A stretch of 64,000 nt of DNA from positions 124,001 to 188,000 of the forward strand of contig NZ_JAJISD010000001.1 in the NCBI RefSeq assembly GCF_020880995.1. The letters are read 5' to 3'. Made by a program: the position numbers and the translations under genes. How positions within the stretch are numbered: the first letter of the stretch is position 1; the number at the start of each line of letters is the position of its first letter. Shown one piece after another: positions 7,573-15,636 of this stretch. Source of the stretch: Reyranella aquatilis (lineage in GTDB: Bacteria > Pseudomonadota > Alphaproteobacteria > Reyranellales > Reyranellaceae). The notes under the pieces were generated by a model that ran no database searches, was not told where the DNA came from, and saw only the letters and a list, made by a program, of their open reading frames with translations.

Positions 7573-8762
7573 CGAACGGCGCCCGACGCCCGCATCTTCT
7601 CGATCTCGGCCTCGCTGTAGCCGGCGCTGGCCAGGATGGCGTCGGTATGTTCGCCGAGGGTCGGCGCGTGCGTCTCGGTCTGCCGTTCGCCGCCGGAGAA
7701 CGTGTTGGCCCGTCGAGATCGCCGGATGCGGCCTTCGCTGGGATGGTCCTCGGGCTGGAAGAAGCCCACGTCGCCGAGATGCGGATCGGTCAGCAGGTCG
7801 TCGATCGTGTTGTAGCGCGCCGCCGGCACGTCGGCCTTGTCGAAGATCTCCAGCCACTCCGCGGTGGTCCGCTGGGCGAGGCCTTCCTTGCGCACGACGA
7901 AGTAGGCGGCGGCATTCTTCGTGCGCGAGGCGGCGCTGTCGAAGCGCGGATCGGTCTTGAGTTCGGGCCGGCCGATCGCATCGAAGAAGGCGAAGGCCTG
8001 CTGGTTGGTGTTGGGGCCGACCGTGATGTAGCCGTCCTTGGTCGGCAGCGGCCTGTAATCCGGGCTCAGCAGGCGGTTGTCGCCGGTCGGCCCGACCGGC
8101 GGGTCGAAGGTGGTGGCGCCCAAATGCTCGCTCGACACGAAAGAGGCCATGTTCTCGAGCATCGGCACGTCGATCGCCTCGCCCTGGCCGGTCTTCTCGC
8201 GACGGTAAAGCGCGAAGCCGATGCATTGGGCGGCGATCAGGCCGGTCGTGTGGTCGCTCATCACCATCGGCACGAAGCGCGGCTCGCCGGTGGCGCGCTC
8301 CAGCGTGCCGGCGACGCCCGACAGGCTCTGCACGATCGGATCGTAGGCGGGGCGGTTGTAGTACCGGCCGCCACGCCCGAAGGCGAGGATCGAGCAGTGG
8401 ATCAGCCGCGGGTTCTTCTTCGCGAGACTCGCATGATCGAGGCCCGCGCGCGTCAGCGCCTCGGGCCGCACGTTGCTCACGAACACGTCGGCCTTCTCGA
8501 TCAGCCGATGCAGCGCTGCGAGCCCGTCCGGGTTCTTGATGTCGAGCACGATCGACCGCTTGTTGCGGTTGAAGTTGATGAACTTGCCCGACATGCCGGG
8601 ATTGCGGCTGCCCTGCGCCATGGTGCGCAAAAGATCGCCGCCCGGCGCCTCGACCTTGATGACCTCGGCGCCGTAGTCGGCCAGCGTGCGCGTGCAGATC
8701 GGCCCGACGACCACCGTCGTCAGGTCGACCACCTTCACGCCGGAGAGCGGACCACCGCTCAC
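7569..8762 (-). CDS. Family III (CaiB/BaiF-type) CoA transferase
   Basis: The 397-residue protein shows the family III CoA-transferase signatures: LSGVKVVDLTTVVVGP at the N-terminus, LADYGAEVIKVEAP, NRNKRSIVLDIK, PAYDPIVQSLSG with the probable catalytic aspartate Asp141, and GQGEAIDVPMLENM. Such enzymes swap CoA between carboxylates through an Asp-bound intermediate. The GTG start at 8762 is preferred because the family N-terminus begins immediately after it and it overlaps the upstream stop in a GTGA; the frame extends upstream without homology. It forms a two-gene operon with the dehydratase-like gene at 8759-9625. This suggests activation and hydration of a C4-C5 dicarboxylic or branched acid, but the substrate is not determined. 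Confidence 0.9.
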   Translation of the reverse strand: MSGGPLSGVKVVDLTTVVVGPICTRTLADYGAEVIKVEAPGGDLLRTMAQGSRNPGMSGKFINFNRNKRSIVLDIKNPDGLAALHRLIEKADVFVSNVRPEALTRAGLDHASLAKKNPRLIHCSILAFGRGGRYYNRPAYDPIVQSLSGVAGTLERATGEPRFVPMVMSDHTTGLIAAQCIGFALYRREKTGQGEAIDVPMLENMASFVSSEHLGATTFDPPVGPTGDNRLLSPDYRPLPTKDGYITVGPNTNQQAFAFFDAIGRPELKTDPRFDSAASRTKNAAAYFVVRKEGLAQRTTAEWLEIFDKADVPAARYNTIDDLLTDPHLGDVGFFQPEDHPSEGRIRRSRRANTFSGGERQTETHAPTLGEHTDAILASAGYSEAEIEKMRASGAVR

Positions 8763-9625
8763 GCTGCGAACTCCAGGTCCATCTCGCCGCACAGCACGCC
8801 GTTCTTGTCGGCGGCCCACAGCTTCAGCTTGCCATCCTTCTGTTGCTCGCCGCGCACCTCGATCAAGTCGCCGACCCACAGCGGATGGACGAGGCGGGCG
8901 CTGTAGCCCTTGAGCTCGCCCTTGGCATGCTTCAGCGCGGCATCGACCATCAGATGCATCGACAGCCCGCCGTTGGACACGATCGCGGGATAGCCTTCCT
9001 CGCTGCGCGTGTAGTCGCCGTCATAGTGGATGCGGTGGGCGTTCCAGGTGATGCCGCCGTAGCGGAAGTTGAGCGTGTTGGTGAGCTGCGTCGTCTCGGT
9101 CCAGGCCTGGTCGGTACGGGCCTGCGTCGCCACCGTGGCGGTGGTCTTCTGGCCCGGCGGCACGGCGGGGCGGTAGATCGCGTCGAACGTGTCGGAGGCG
9201 ATGGTGCGGTCGCCTTGTTCGATCGTGTGGCGCATCGTCAGCACGAAGATGTCGCCCGAGCGGCCGGTCTTGGGGACGATGTTCGCCACCTCGGCCTTCT
9301 TGAGCGCCGGTTCGCCGGCCTTGAGGCGCCCCATGATCTCGACCCGGCGGCCGGCGCCCATGCGGCGCGGCATCGGAATCGGCGGCAGGACGATGCCCTT
9401 GTTCGGATGGCCGTCGGGACCGAGTTCGCCCTGGCGGATGGTTTCGGCGAAGAAGACGGTGAACCAGTGCGGCGGCAGTTCCTGGCCGCGCCTGATCGAA
9501 TCGGGATCGACGTCGAAGGTCGCAGCGACGCGGCGGACGGCCATCATGCCGATATCGTCCTCGACCGTGCGAACCCGCCCGATCCAGGGACGCAGGGTCT
9601 CCATCGCTTCGTCCATCCAGCCCAT
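8759..9625 (-). CDS. FAS1-like/MaoC-type dehydratase (mesaconyl-C4-CoA hydratase-like)
   Basis: This 288-residue protein has two hot-dog halves. The N-terminal half is of the FAS1-like dehydratase type (VAATFDVDPDSIRRGQELPPHWFTVFF, PPIPMPRRMGAGRRVE). The C-terminal half carries the hydratase motif region FRYGGITWNAHRIHYDGDYTR, with the Asn-His-Tyr-Asp cluster seen in mesaconyl-CoA and itaconyl-CoA hydratases. The ATG at 9625 is chosen because GAGGGAA sits six bases upstream and because a terminator hairpin occupies 9671-9694, excluding the longer frame. It would hydrate an unsaturated CoA thioester supplied by the downstream CoA transferase, with which it is translationally coupled. The exact substrate is uncertain. 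Confidence 0.85.
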   Translation of the reverse strand: MGWMDEAMETLRPWIGRVRTVEDDIGMMAVRRVAATFDVDPDSIRRGQELPPHWFTVFFAETIRQGELGPDGHPNKGIVLPPIPMPRRMGAGRRVEIMGRLKAGEPALKKAEVANIVPKTGRSGDIFVLTMRHTIEQGDRTIASDTFDAIYRPAVPPGQKTTATVATQARTDQAWTETTQLTNTLNFRYGGITWNAHRIHYDGDYTRSEEGYPAIVSNGGLSMHLMVDAALKHAKGELKGYSARLVHPLWVGDLIEVRGEQQKDGKLKLWAADKNGVLCGEMDLEFAA

Positions 9626-9670
9626 GTCCGTTCCCTCAGAAGTGTTGCGGCGCGCATCCTCCAACAAAAG

Positions 9671-9694
9671 AAGGGCCCGCAACAGCGGGCCCTT
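9671..9694 (-). terminator. Rho-independent terminator
   Basis: A perfect 10-bp stem AAGGGCCCGC/GCGGGCCCTT with a 4-nt loop is followed on the minus strand by CTTTTGTT. It sits after the orphan gene at 9726-10172 and before the dehydratase gene, so it separates their transcripts. Confidence 0.8.
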
Positions 9695-9725
9695 CCATGA
9701 TCCGAAAAATCGGTGGACTAGCAAG

Positions 9726-10172
9726 CTAGTCGTATAGGTCCATGGTTAGGCAAGGATCATGTGTGAGAGTATTCAGAAAAGTACCGCACCTCAGGACGCG
9801 GCACTCGACAGTTGCTGCTCCTTCGAACCTCACGAGCTGCGCACCAAACCATGAGAGTTGCTCGTCGGGACGCAAACACCACTTGGCCGATTGGCTGAGG
9901 ACGGTTCCGTAGCACTTCCTTCCATGCCCCCCGGGTGTGGGATCGAGTGGTTCTGAAGGCTGCATCATGTTGGATATCTTGGGATGGTCGCGAAATTGCG
10001 CTTGGACCCGGCGAATGAAAGCAAGATCGTCCGTCAGGGAGGGTTGCCCACTACACCGCTCGTAAGCCTGCACACTCGTGACGATGGTATCCAAATAGCC
10101 AACGAAAAGTGCCAGAGACAGGGCTGCCAAGAGTGAAACAATCCGGACAGCCAGCGATAGGCGGGACGTCAT
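9726..10172 (-). CDS. Hypothetical protein with N-terminal signal/membrane segment
   Basis: A 148-residue frame begins with charged MTSRLSLAVR and a hydrophobic stretch IVSLLAALSLALFVGYL, either a signal peptide or an anchor. The rest is polar with six cysteines (CSG, KCYG, WCLR, ECRVLRC, PCLT), suggesting an exported disulfide-bonded domain. I do not recognise the family. Its base composition is visibly less GC-rich than the neighbours. It is bracketed by the glnA terminator upstream and its own terminator at 9671-9694, which supports a separate transcription unit. No strong ribosome binding site is visible before the ATG. It could be a lineage-specific or acquired gene, or a chance frame. 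Confidence 0.5.
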   Translation of the reverse strand: MTSRLSLAVRIVSLLAALSLALFVGYLDTIVTSVQAYERCSGQPSLTDDLAFIRRVQAQFRDHPKISNMMQPSEPLDPTPGGHGRKCYGTVLSQSAKWCLRPDEQLSWFGAQLVRFEGAATVECRVLRCGTFLNTLTHDPCLTMDLYD

Positions 10173-10191
10173 TTCGCGATGCTACACGAAA

Positions 10192-10217
10192 AAGGCCGCC
10201 CGGTGAGGGGCGGCCTT
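10192..10217 (-). terminator. Rho-independent terminator after glnA
   Basis: The 9-bp stem AAGGCCGCC/GGCGGCCTT with an 8-nt loop is followed on the minus strand by TTTTTCG, 25 bp after the glnA stop codon. Confidence 0.85.
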
Positions 10218-10241
10218 CTCTCGTGAACTCGGGAGCCGAGA

Positions 10242-11648
10242 TCAGATCGAGTAGTACATCTTGTACTCGATCGGGGCCGGCTGATGTTCCCAGTTGTAGA
10301 CCTCTTCCCACTTCAGTTCCATGTAGGCGTCGATCTGGTCGTCGGTGAACACGCCGCCCTTGGTGAGGAACGAGCGGTCGGCGTCGAGGGCATTGAGGGC
10401 CTCGCGCAGCGAGCCGGCGACGGTCGGAACCTTCGACAGTTCTTCCGGCGGCAGGTCGTACAGGTTCTTGTCCATCGGGTCGCCCGGATGGATCTTGTTG
10501 TTGATGCCGTCGATGCCGGCCATCAGCATCGCCGCGAAGGCGAGGTACGGGTTGGCCGACGGATCCGGGAAGCGGACCTCGACGCGCTTGCCCTTCGGCG
10601 AGGCCGAGTAGGGGATACGGCACGAGGCCGAGCGGTTGCGCGATGAGTAGGCCAGGAGCACCGGCGCCTCGAAGCCCGGGATCACGCGCTTGTAGGAGTT
10701 GGTGCTGGCGTTGGTGAAGGCGTTCAGCGCCTTGGCGTGCTTGATGATGCCGCCGATGTAGTACAGCGCCGTCTCCGACAGGTCGGCATAGCCCGAACCG
10801 GCGAACAGCGGCTTGCCGTCCTTCCAGATCGACTGGTGGGTGTGCATGCCCGAGCCGTTGTCGCCGTAGAGCGGCTTCGGCATGAAGGTCAGCGACTTGC
10901 CGTAGCTGTGCGCGACGTTGTGCAGCGAATACTTGTACTTCTGCACGTTGTCGGCGGTCTTCACGAGCGTGTCGAACTTGAAGCCGAGCTCGTTCTGAGC
11001 CGGGGCGACCTCATGATGGTGGATTTCCATCGTCAGGCCCATGTCGGTGCAGACCGACATCATCTCGGCGCGCAGGTCGTTGTGCGTGTCGACCGGCTGG
11101 ACGGGGAAGTAGCCGCCCTTGACGGCCGGACGGTGTGCGAGGTTGCCGCCCTCGACCGCGATGCCGGTGTTCCACGGCGATTCGTTGGAGGAGATGCTGT
11201 AGAAGCTGCCCTGCATCTGGACGTCGTAGCGGACGTCGTCGAACACGAAGAACTCGAGCTCGGGACCGAACACGGCGGTGTCGCCGATGCCGGACGACTT
11301 CATGAAGGCTTCGGCGCGCTTGGCGGTCGAGCGGGGGCAGCGGGCGTACAGCTGGCCGGTGGAGGGCTCGACGACGTCGCAGCTCACGATCAGCGTGGTC
11401 TGGGCCGAGAAGGGATCGAGCACGGCGGTCGACGGATCCGGCATCAGGATCATGTCGGACTCGTTGATCGCCTTCCAGCCGGCGATCGAGGAGCCGTCGA
11501 ACATCACGCCGTCTTCGAAGGTGCCTTCGTCGGTGGCGGACGCCATGCGGGCCGTGTGCTGCCACTTGCCGCGAGGATCGGTGAAGCGGAAGTCAACGAA
11601 CTTGACGTCCTTTTCCTTGATCATCGCCAGAACCTGTTTGGCATCCAT
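10242..11648 (-). CDS. glnA: Glutamine synthetase type I
   Basis: This 468-residue GlnA condenses glutamate and ammonia to glutamine with ATP and is the central nitrogen-assimilation enzyme. Visible signatures are [15 protein letters not shown] and [10 protein letters not shown] in the N-terminal domain, the metal-site [21 protein letters not shown], and the ATP/glutamate region NRSASCRIP. Tyr397 in [10 protein letters not shown] is the conserved adenylylation site, so activity should be tuned by GlnE. Length is standard for the bacterial dodecamer. It lies 55 bp downstream of glnB on the same strand, forming the classic alphaproteobacterial glnBA operon, and is followed by a strong terminator. 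Expression is probably driven from the sigma-54-type promoter ahead of glnB. Confidence 0.98.
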   Translation of the reverse strand: MDAKQVLAMIKEKDVKFVDFRFTDPRGKWQHTARMASATDEGTFEDGVMFDGSSIAGWKAINESDMILMPDPSTAVLDPFSAQTTLIVSCDVVEPSTGQLYARCPRSTAKRAEAFMKSSGIGDTAVFGPELEFFVFDDVRYDVQMQGSFYSISSNESPWNTGIAVEGGNLAHRPAVKGGYFPVQPVDTHNDLRAEMMSVCTDMGLTMEIHHHEVAPAQNELGFKFDTLVKTADNVQKYKYSLHNVAHSYGKSLTFMPKPLYGDNGSGMHTHQSIWKDGKPLFAGSGYADLSETALYYIGGIIKHAKALNAFTNASTNSYKRVIPGFEAPVLLAYSSRNRSASCRIPYSASPKGKRVEVRFPDPSANPYLAFAAMLMAGIDGINNKIHPGDPMDKNLYDLPPEELSKVPTVAGSLREALNALDADRSFLTKGGVFTDDQIDAYMELKWEEVYNWEHQPAPIEYKMYYSI

Positions 11649-11703
11649 TGTCGGTCGTCCCTCTACTTGTGGTTTACTGCTTCAGCCCCCAAAGGCCGGG
11701 TCC

Positions 11704-12126
<423 letters not shown>

Positions 12127-12129
<3 letters not shown>

Positions 12130-12160
12130 TATTTTCCACAGGTCCACGCGGGAAATATTG
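12127..12160. repeat. Inverted repeat abutting the glnB -24 element
   Basis: CAATATTTTCC (12127-12137) and GGGAAATATTG (12150-12160) form an inverted repeat matching at 10 of 11 positions with a 12-nt spacer. The left arm overlaps the -24 box of the sigma-54 promoter. It does not look like the usual NtrC site (TGCACC-N5-GGTGCA) and may bind another regulator. It could also serve the divergent aminotransferase gene. Confidence 0.5.
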
Positions 12161-12242
12161 CTTCGGACTGACTGTTTAGAAGGCGATACGCCCAATAATC
12201 CGGCAACAAATTGATCCGAAAATAGGCAAAAGAGAAACTCCC

Positions 12243-13406
12243 ATGAAACCCGCAAACTCGACCATGACCGCCCTCGGGACGACGGTGTTCGAAGTCATGT
12301 CGGCGCTCGCGCGTGAGCACAAGTCGGTCAACCTCGGCCAGGGCTTCCCCGACGACAAGGGACCGGAGGAGGTGAGGGCTGCGGCGGCCGACTTTCTGCT
12401 GAACGGCCATAACCAGTATCCGCCGATGATGGGCATTCCCGAATTGCGTCAGGCCGTGGCCGAGCACGCGAAGCGGTTCCAGGGCCTCGACATCGACTGG
12501 CAGAGCGAGGTCCTCGTCACCTCGGGTGCCACCGAAGCGCTGGGAGACTGCCTGTTCGGCCTGATCGAACCGGGCGACGAGGTGGTTCTCATCGAGCCGC
12601 TCTACGATTCCTATCTCCCCATGGTGCGGCGGGCGGGGGGCGTGCCGAAGCTGGTCCGGCTGGAACCGCCGCACTGGCGTCTGCCCCGGGAGCAACTGGC
12701 TGCCGCCTTCGGACCGAAGACCAAGCTGATCCTGTTCAACACGCCCATGAACCCGTGTTCGAAGGTTTTCGATCGGGAGGAACTGTCCTTCATCGCCGGC
12801 CTTTGCCAACAGCACGATGTCTATGCGATCTGCGACGAGGTCTACGAGCACATCATCTTCGACGACCGGCGCCACATCTCGATGATGACCCTGCCGGGCA
12901 TGCGCGACCGGACGGTGCGCATCGGCTCCGCAGGCAAGAGCTTCAGCCTCACGGGCTGGAAGGTCGGGTACGTCACGGCTGCGCCGGAGCTGATGAAGGC
13001 GATCGCCAAGACCCATCAGTTCATGACGTTCACGACGCCGCCCAATCTGCAGTGGGGCGCGGCGACGGGGCTACGGCTGGGCGATGGGTACTTTTCCAAC
13101 CTGGCCGCCGACATGCAGCGCAAGCGCGACCGCCTGGCGACCGCTCTGGCGGAGATCGGGTTCGACGTCTTGCCGGCCCACGGTACCTACTTCGTCACGG
13201 CCGACTTCCGTCCCCTCGGCTTCAACGGGACGGACGAGGAGTTCTGCCGGCACATCACGGTGGAGGCCGGCGTCACCGCGGTGCCGGTGAGCGCCTTCTA
13301 TCAGTCGCAGGAAGCGCCGCGCTATTTCGCCCGGTTCTGCTTCTGCAAGGACGACAGCACACTCGACAGCGCGATCGCGCGGCTGCGGGCACATTTTTGC
13401 AGTTAG
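12243..13406 (+). CDS. PLP-dependent class I/II aminotransferase
   Basis: This 387-residue fold-type I aminotransferase shows VNLGQGFPDDKGP near the N-terminus, NQYPPMMGIPELRQAVA, VTSGATEAL, NTPMNPCSKVF, CDEVYEHIIF and SAGKSFSLTGWKVGY, where Lys232 should hold pyridoxal phosphate. The C-terminal RFCFCKDDSTLD includes the carboxylate-binding arginine region. The pattern is that of the kynurenine/methionine aminotransferase (YbdL/KAT-like) group, which transaminates aromatic or sulfur amino acids with 2-oxo acids. Exact substrate specificity cannot be assigned. It diverges from glnB across a 200-bp gap containing the sigma-54 promoter and inverted repeat, so co-regulation with nitrogen status is possible. 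Confidence 0.9.
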   Translation: MKPANSTMTALGTTVFEVMSALAREHKSVNLGQGFPDDKGPEEVRAAAADFLLNGHNQYPPMMGIPELRQAVAEHAKRFQGLDIDWQSEVLVTSGATEALGDCLFGLIEPGDEVVLIEPLYDSYLPMVRRAGGVPKLVRLEPPHWRLPREQLAAAFGPKTKLILFNTPMNPCSKVFDREELSFIAGLCQQHDVYAICDEVYEHIIFDDRRHISMMTLPGMRDRTVRIGSAGKSFSLTGWKVGYVTAAPELMKAIAKTHQFMTFTTPPNLQWGAATGLRLGDGYFSNLAADMQRKRDRLATALAEIGFDVLPAHGTYFVTADFRPLGFNGTDEEFCRHITVEAGVTAVPVSAFYQSQEAPRYFARFCFCKDDSTLDSAIARLRAHFCS

Positions 13407-13561
13407 CCCCCTAGTATTTGCATTGCGGGAGCTATAGTCTGCAATTGGTTTGGCTTTTGCAGGGCAAGAGCAACAATGGCTAGAGTTTTCGCATTGAATA
13501 TGCTTAAATATACTCATGTCTGCTCGATCGGTATGCCCAAGCATTCCGGATTGGGTTCGGA

Positions 13562-14215
13562 ATGAGTTCTTCGGAGAGCCCCGACAGGCTCGGGCCCGCG
13601 CGCATCGACGGGCGTCGCCTGCGGAGCGAGCGTACCCGGCAGCTCATCATCGAAGCCTATCTGGCGCTCATCCGCGAGAACCCGTCGACGCCCATGCCGA
13701 CGGCGCAGGAGATCGCGGCGCGGGCGGGCTATTCCGTTCGATCGGTCTTCGAGCGCTTCCCCGATCTGCATACGTTGCGCGTGGCGGCGGCGGACTATGG
13801 GCTTGCCCACGCGGCCGCTCTCGCGCCGGCGCGCGACATAGACGGCGACCGTGCCACCCGCATCAGGTCCCAGGTGGAGACGCGAGCCGGCACATGCGAG
13901 CGCGGCGTCGCACTCTGGCGGGCTCTGATCTACAACATCGACGAGAACGACGCGCTGACCGTGCGGATCAAGATCGCGCGGGAACGGACGATCGATCGCA
14001 TGCGTCTCATGTACCGTCATGAACTGGCAACCCTGCCGGAATTGGAGCAGCGCAACCTTCTCATCGCGCTCGAAGCCATGACCGACATCGAGAGCTGGGC
14101 GCGCATGCGCGAAACCTACGGCCTTTCCTATGCCGAGAGTTGCGCCGTGTGGATCCGCGCGATTGATCGCGTCCTGCCGCCGACTCCCGCCAAAACCAGC
14201 TCCGGAACGGATTGA
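13562..14215 (+). CDS. TetR-family regulator 1 of 3 tandem paralogues
   Basis: The 217-residue protein has an N-terminal helix-turn-helix region, RRLRSERTRQLIIEAYLALI...PTAQEIAARAGYSVRSVFERFPDLHTL, followed by a helical ligand-binding domain. The HTH corresponds to TetR helices 1-4, with YSVRSVFERFPD as the recognition helix and helix 4. It is the first of three adjacent genes of nearly equal length whose products align end to end, including SWARMRETYGLSYAESCAVWIRAIDR near the C-terminus. The stop lies 3 bp before the next start. Ligand and targets are unknown; it may repress its own cluster. Confidence 0.85.
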   Translation: MSSSESPDRLGPARIDGRRLRSERTRQLIIEAYLALIRENPSTPMPTAQEIAARAGYSVRSVFERFPDLHTLRVAAADYGLAHAAALAPARDIDGDRATRIRSQVETRAGTCERGVALWRALIYNIDENDALTVRIKIARERTIDRMRLMYRHELATLPELEQRNLLIALEAMTDIESWARMRETYGLSYAESCAVWIRAIDRVLPPTPAKTSSGTD

Positions 14216-14218
14216 ATC

Positions 14219-14854
14219 TTGCACGCCACGTCCCTGCCGAAGTCCGCCAAGATCGATGGTCGCCGCCTGCGCAGCGAGCGCACCAAGCAGCTGATCATCG
14301 AGGCCTATATCGCCCTGGCGGAAGAGATGTCGCCGCGAGTGCCGACCGCCGCCGAGATCGCCGAACGCGCCGGGTATTCCGTCCGGTCGATCTTCGAGCG
14401 GTTTCCGGATATCCGTGCCCTGCAGGTGGCGGCGATCGATTACTCGCTGGCGCAGATTTCCGCCCTGGGGCCGCCGCGGGGCGCCGACGGCGACCGCACG
14501 ACCCGAATCATCTCCCATGTGCGCACGCGTGGGGAAACCTGCGAGCGATGGCTGCCGCTATGGCGGTCCCTGATCGTCAACCAGGGCGATTCGCCGGAGA
14601 TCAAGGCCCGCATCCGGATCGCCCGCGACCGCGTGACGTCGCGCATGGAAATGATGTTCGCGCCGGAACTCGCCGCGCTGCCGGCGGAGGAACGCCAGCA
14701 GATGCTGATTGCCCTGGAGGCGCTGACCGACGTGGAGAGCTGGGCGCGAATGCGTGAGTTCTTCAGCCTGTCCTTCGACGATGCCTGCCTCGTGTGGATA
14801 CAGACCATCGGCCGCCTCCTGCCGAATCCGAATGACCCATGCGCAATGACGTGA
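14219..14854 (+). CDS. TetR-family regulator 2 of 3 tandem paralogues
   Basis: This 211-residue paralogue shares IDGRRLRSERTKQLIIEAYIAL, PTAAEIAERAGYSVRSIFERFPDIRALQVAAIDY and SWARMREFFSLSFDDACLVWIQTIGR with its neighbours. The start is taken as TTG at 14219, three bases after the previous stop and preceded by GGAACGGA; no in-frame ATG lies before the HTH. The effector domain diverges more than the DNA-binding domain, as expected when paralogues keep similar operators but change ligand. The end overlaps the third gene by 16 bp, so the three genes are probably co-transcribed and translationally coupled. Confidence 0.85.
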   Translation: MHATSLPKSAKIDGRRLRSERTKQLIIEAYIALAEEMSPRVPTAAEIAERAGYSVRSIFERFPDIRALQVAAIDYSLAQISALGPPRGADGDRTTRIISHVRTRGETCERWLPLWRSLIVNQGDSPEIKARIRIARDRVTSRMEMMFAPELAALPAEERQQMLIALEALTDVESWARMREFFSLSFDDACLVWIQTIGRLLPNPNDPCAMT

Positions 14855-15480
14855 CAGGCGCGGAAGGGGCCGCCGCGGCACCCGGGAGGGCGGACGGGCG
14901 CCGGCTTCGCAGTGCACGCACCCGCCAGCTGATCATCGAAGCCTACCTGGCCCTCCTCCGGGAAAGCCCGCAGATACCCACAGCTGTGTCGATCGCCCAT
15001 CGCGCCGGCTATTCGGTGCGATCGATCTTCGAACGCTTCCCCGACCTTCACGCCCTGCGCGTCGCGGCAACGGACGATGCGATGATGCGTGTCTCGGCCC
15101 AGGTCGCCGGCACGCCGATGGTCGGTAACCGCGCCGAGCGGATAGGGCTGCACGTCCGGACACGAGGCCGCGTATGCGACGAATGGCTGCCGCTGTGGCG
15201 GGCCCTCAATGCCAACCAGGGCGACTCGGCCGATCTCAAGAGCCGGATCCGGCTGATTCGCGAGCTCGTGATACGACGGCTCGAGGAAGTCTATACGCCG
15301 GAACTCTCGACCCTCGGCGAAGGCGAACGCCGCCAGACCGTGCTCGCGCTGGAAGCGCTGGTCGACTTCGAGAGCTGGGCGCGCATGCGCGAGCATTTTG
15401 CCCTGTCCTTCGAGGATGCCTGCGGCGTCTGGACCCGCGCCATCGACCGGCTGCTGCCGGAAACGCCGCCTGTTTCTTGA
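14839..15480 (+). CDS. TetR-family regulator 3 of 3 tandem paralogues
   Basis: The 213-residue third paralogue has the same HTH block (RRLRSARTRQLIIEAYLALL, PTAVSIAHRAGYSVRSIFERFPDL) and the same C-terminal block (SWARMREHFALSFEDACGVWTRAIDRLLP). The ATG at 14839 lies inside the end of the preceding gene. A GC-rich hairpin without a T-run (15481-15499) and then tRNA-His follow. No structural gene is attached to the cluster, so the regulated genes must be elsewhere or be the divergent or upstream aminotransferase. Function beyond DNA binding cannot be inferred. Confidence 0.85.
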   Translation: MRNDVTGAEGAAAAPGRADGRRLRSARTRQLIIEAYLALLRESPQIPTAVSIAHRAGYSVRSIFERFPDLHALRVAATDDAMMRVSAQVAGTPMVGNRAERIGLHVRTRGRVCDEWLPLWRALNANQGDSADLKSRIRLIRELVIRRLEEVYTPELSTLGEGERRQTVLALEALVDFESWARMREHFALSFEDACGVWTRAIDRLLPETPPVS

Positions 15481-15535
15481 CGCTCCCGCCGCCGGAGCGT
15501 AGGAAGGCGCCGCTTCGTCGGGAGCGATCCACGAT

Positions 15536-15613
15536 GGCGGCCGTAGCTCAGTTGGTTAGAGCGCCAGATTGTGATTCTGGATGTCGCCGGTTCAAATCCG
15601 GTCGGCCGCCCCA
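15536..15613 (+). tRNA. tRNA-His (GTG)
   Basis: A full cloverleaf is visible: acceptor GCGGCCG/CGGCCGC extended by the histidine-specific G-1 paired to C73, anticodon loop TTGTGAT with anticodon GTG, T-arm GGTTCAAATCC and an encoded CCA. Confidence 0.97.
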
Positions 15614-15636
15614 ATCGCCCACGTTGCAAGTTTCCC

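Noticed and set aside
7359..8906. Plus-strand frame across the CoA transferase gene
   Set aside because: The minus strand encodes an unmistakable family III CoA transferase; the plus frame is a shadow.
9716..9731. Small palindrome GACTAG-CAAG-CTAGTC near the end of the orphan gene
   Set aside because: Short, overlaps the stop codon, and no repeat or mobile element is nearby; probably chance or part of the 3' untranslated region.
15481..15499. Hairpin CGCTCC/GGAGCG before tRNA-His as a terminator
   Set aside because: Short stem and no T-run; not strong enough to list as a terminator.
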